A DNA stretch of 5,249 nt from assembly GCA_900556165.1 (NCBI GenBank), contig USNP01000046.1:1-5249 (forward strand). The letters run 5' to 3'. Positions 4,369-5,249 of this stretch are shown here, piece after piece. The notes beneath the pieces are model-generated. The model did not search any database. It was not told the DNA's origin and worked only from the letters and a program-made list of their open reading frames with translations. Numbering within the stretch: the stretch's first letter is position 1; the number at the start of each line of letters is the position of its first letter. This DNA comes from an uncultured bacterium. GTDB lineage: Bacteria; Patescibacteriota; Saccharimonadia; Saccharimonadales; Saccharimonadaceae. Made by a program: the position numbers and the translations under genes.

Positions 4369-5052
4369 ATGAATTTCGATAATGAAAATCAAAGTGGAGT
4401 TCCGCGAGTAACTGGCTTACCCGAGTCACAGTTTCAAACTCCACCAACTGGAAATTATATCGCTGAAACGCCTGTTCAGAATTTTCAAGATTCAGCCGAT
4501 TTAAAAGAAGTTCAGCCTTTTGAGCTAGAAGAATATACGCAGGTTCAAAAGGTTGAAGACAACGAGACTTCGGCTGAAAAAATCACTGAGGAGCAAGAAA
4601 TCGTAAATTGGCAAGCGCAAGATTTGATAATTGGTGATAAAGGCAAGGTTTGGTATATCGGCTTTGCGATTATCGTTTTGGCTTTTTGTGCTTTTGCAGT
4701 AATTGTTCAGGCGTGGAGCTTCCTTGCATTAATTATAGTTTCGGCGGTTGGAATTATCACTCTTCGAAAAGCTGATCACGCACAAATTATCTCTTACAGT
4801 CTTTCGACTCATGGAATTTACATGGGAGAAACTTTTCATTCATATGGTGAATTTCGTGCTTTTGGTGTTCGGAAAGACCTAGGTGTTTATTCAATAGTAT
4901 TATTACCTAAAAAACGATTTTCACCAAGCACAATTATCTATTTTTCGAAAGAGGACGGCGAGAAAATTACCGATATTATTGGTGCACGATTACCAATGGA
5001 AGAAGTTAAATTCGACTTGATTGATCGAATTATTCACAAAATTAAGCTCTGA
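4369..5052 (+). CDS. Conserved-type membrane protein of unknown function, two helices and a cytoplasmic C-terminal domain
   Basis: This is a 227-residue protein of no established function. Residues 1-90 are polar, Gln/Pro- then Glu-rich, and probably disordered. WQAQDLIIGDKGKVWY (81-96) leads into a hydrophobic hairpin of two helices (about 95-112 and 115-131), followed by basic LRKAD. Residues 139-227 form a compact alpha/beta domain (YSLSTHGIYMG, SYGEFRAFGV, IVLLPKKRFSPS, then a basic C-terminus); its rhythm resembles bacterial PH-like domains of short membrane proteins, which is only a guess from pattern. Proteins of this layout (Trp-rich entry to a two-helix hairpin, then a soluble domain) are familiar from Patescibacteria. 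The ATG is the only sensible start; the next in-frame Met is at residue 152. The gene is a single unit between two tRNA genes, with a strong promoter and an apparently leaderless message. It ends in TGA, showing TGA works as stop here. Confidence 0.85.
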   Translation: MNFDNENQSGVPRVTGLPESQFQTPPTGNYIAETPVQNFQDSADLKEVQPFELEEYTQVQKVEDNETSAEKITEEQEIVNWQAQDLIIGDKGKVWYIGFAIIVLAFCAFAVIVQAWSFLALIIVSAVGIITLRKADHAQIISYSLSTHGIYMGETFHSYGEFRAFGVRKDLGVYSIVLLPKKRFSPSTIIYFSKEDGEKITDIIGARLPMEEVKFDLIDRIIHKIKL

Positions 5053-5054
5053 TC

Positions 5055-5083
5055 TTGTTTTTTTTGAAAAAATATGTTAGAAT
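5055..5083 (+). promoter_or_regulatory. Promoter of tRNA-Arg
   Basis: TTGTTT (5055-5060), a 17-bp spacer and TAGAAT (5078-5083) preceded by TGT (extended -10) are visible. The predicted start is near 5090, about 53 bases before the tRNA. The promoter begins right after the preceding stop codon; no terminator for that gene is seen. Confidence 0.62.
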
Positions 5084-5091
5084 TAAAAATG

Positions 5092-5138
5092 TCCACTTGA
5101 TGTGGAGGAACTTCAAAAATTAGCTACTGAAAAGTAGC
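5092..5138 (+). other. Structured leader of the tRNA-Arg precursor: two hairpins
   Basis: Hairpin 1 is TCCAC (5092-5096), loop TTGAT, GTGGA (5102-5106). Hairpin 2 is GCTACT (5123-5128), loop GAAA, AGTAGC (5133-5138), a 6-bp stem closed by a GNRA-type tetraloop. Both lie between the predicted transcript start and the tRNA. They may protect or guide 5' processing by RNase P, or mark an independent small RNA. No T run follows either hairpin, so they are not terminators. Confidence 0.5.
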
Positions 5139-5142
5139 ATAT

Positions 5143-5219
5143 GCACCTGTAGCTCAGCTGGATAGAGCGTTGGCTTGCGGAGCCAAAGGTCGTAAGTTCG
5201 AATCTTGCCAGGTGTACCA
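5143..5219 (+). tRNA. trnR: tRNA-Arg(GCG), CCA encoded
   Basis: Acceptor GCACCTG pairs with CAGGTGT (5209-5215), with a G1-U72 wobble at the end, then A73 and encoded CCA. The D arm is GCTC/GAGC with loop AGCTGGATA, which includes A20, a known Arg identity base. The anticodon stem TTGGC/GCCAA encloses loop TTGCGGA with anticodon GCG at 5177-5179. The T arm is GTAAG-TTCGAAT-CTTGC. C35 and A20 support Arg charging. The G34 anticodon is unusual, since most bacteria read CGU/CGC with an A34 (inosine) ACG tRNA. The body resembles the CCG-type tRNA-Arg of other bacteria. Confidence 0.93.
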
Positions 5220-5225
5220 TAGAAA

Positions 5226-5249
5226 AAGCATCAGATAAATCTGGTGTTT
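5226..5249 (+). terminator. Terminator of tRNA-Arg, cut by the window end
   Basis: Bases 5226-5235 pair with 5240-5249 around a TAAA loop (10 pairs, two of them G-U). The right arm ends in TTT at the window edge; the expected T run lies outside. It starts seven bases after the CCA end. Confidence 0.6.

Noticed and set aside
5050..5052. TGA read as Gly (Gracilibacteria/Absconditabacteria code)
   Set aside because: TGA here ends the membrane protein after a complete domain and is followed at once by a promoter. No conserved Gly in any gene is coded by TGA.
5089..5123. Tiny open frames (3 and 7 codons) in the tRNA-Arg leader as a leader peptide
   Set aside because: They are too short to separate from chance, and no attenuator pairing was found.
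1..5249. CRISPR array, insertion sequence, prophage or attachment site
   Set aside because: No regularly spaced repeats, transposase or integrase motifs, or tRNA-end duplications were seen. The two tRNA genes could serve as integration sites, but nothing shows that they have.

Overview
The window looks like a chromosomal segment of an AT-rich, reduced-genome bacterium, most likely Candidatus Saccharibacteria (TM7) or a close relative within Patescibacteria/CPR. The main reason is a run of six small proteins with the two-membrane-segment architecture of the pilin-like 'T4SS_pilin' (VirB2/TrbC-like) proteins common in that group. The short intergenic gaps, AT-rich sequence and a two-helix membrane protein of CPR type near the 3' end fit too. 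TGA ends one gene (5050-5052), so there is no sign of the TGA=Gly code of Gracilibacteria/Absconditabacteria. The lineage is inferred from protein style, not from a marker gene.

Layout. Positions 1-2795 (+) hold six consecutive pilin-like genes. The first is cut by the window edge. Genes 1-4 abut or overlap by one base and look like one translationally coupled operon. Gene 5 follows after 49 bp. Gene 6 follows after 79 bp, with its own strong promoter and a rho-independent terminator. A second terminator (2881-2915) closes an opposing gene at 2921-3388 (-), a small heat-shock protein (Hsp20). Its promoter overlaps head-on with that of a divergent ComF-family phosphoribosyltransferase gene (3479-4126, +). 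Next come tRNA-Ser(UGA) with promoter and terminator, an apparently leaderless gene for an unknown two-helix membrane protein (4369-5052), and tRNA-Arg(GCG), preceded by a hairpin-rich transcribed leader and followed by a terminator cut by the window end.

How the parts work together. The pilin-like proteins share an ungapped core: helix, short Gly/Asp and Ala-Lys loop, helix. They differ in their exposed ends: paired cysteines in three, Ser/Asn-rich tails in two, a Ser/Asn-rich N-terminal spacer in one, and no signal peptide in one. The simplest reading is a set of subunits for a type IV secretion-like surface apparatus, with gene 6 the best candidate for the abundant subunit. No VirB4, VirB6 or other secretion component lies in the window, so assembly partners must be elsewhere, perhaps just upstream. 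The remaining genes are ordinary housekeeping genes; their interest lies in promoter architecture and in the unusual tRNA-Arg anticodon.
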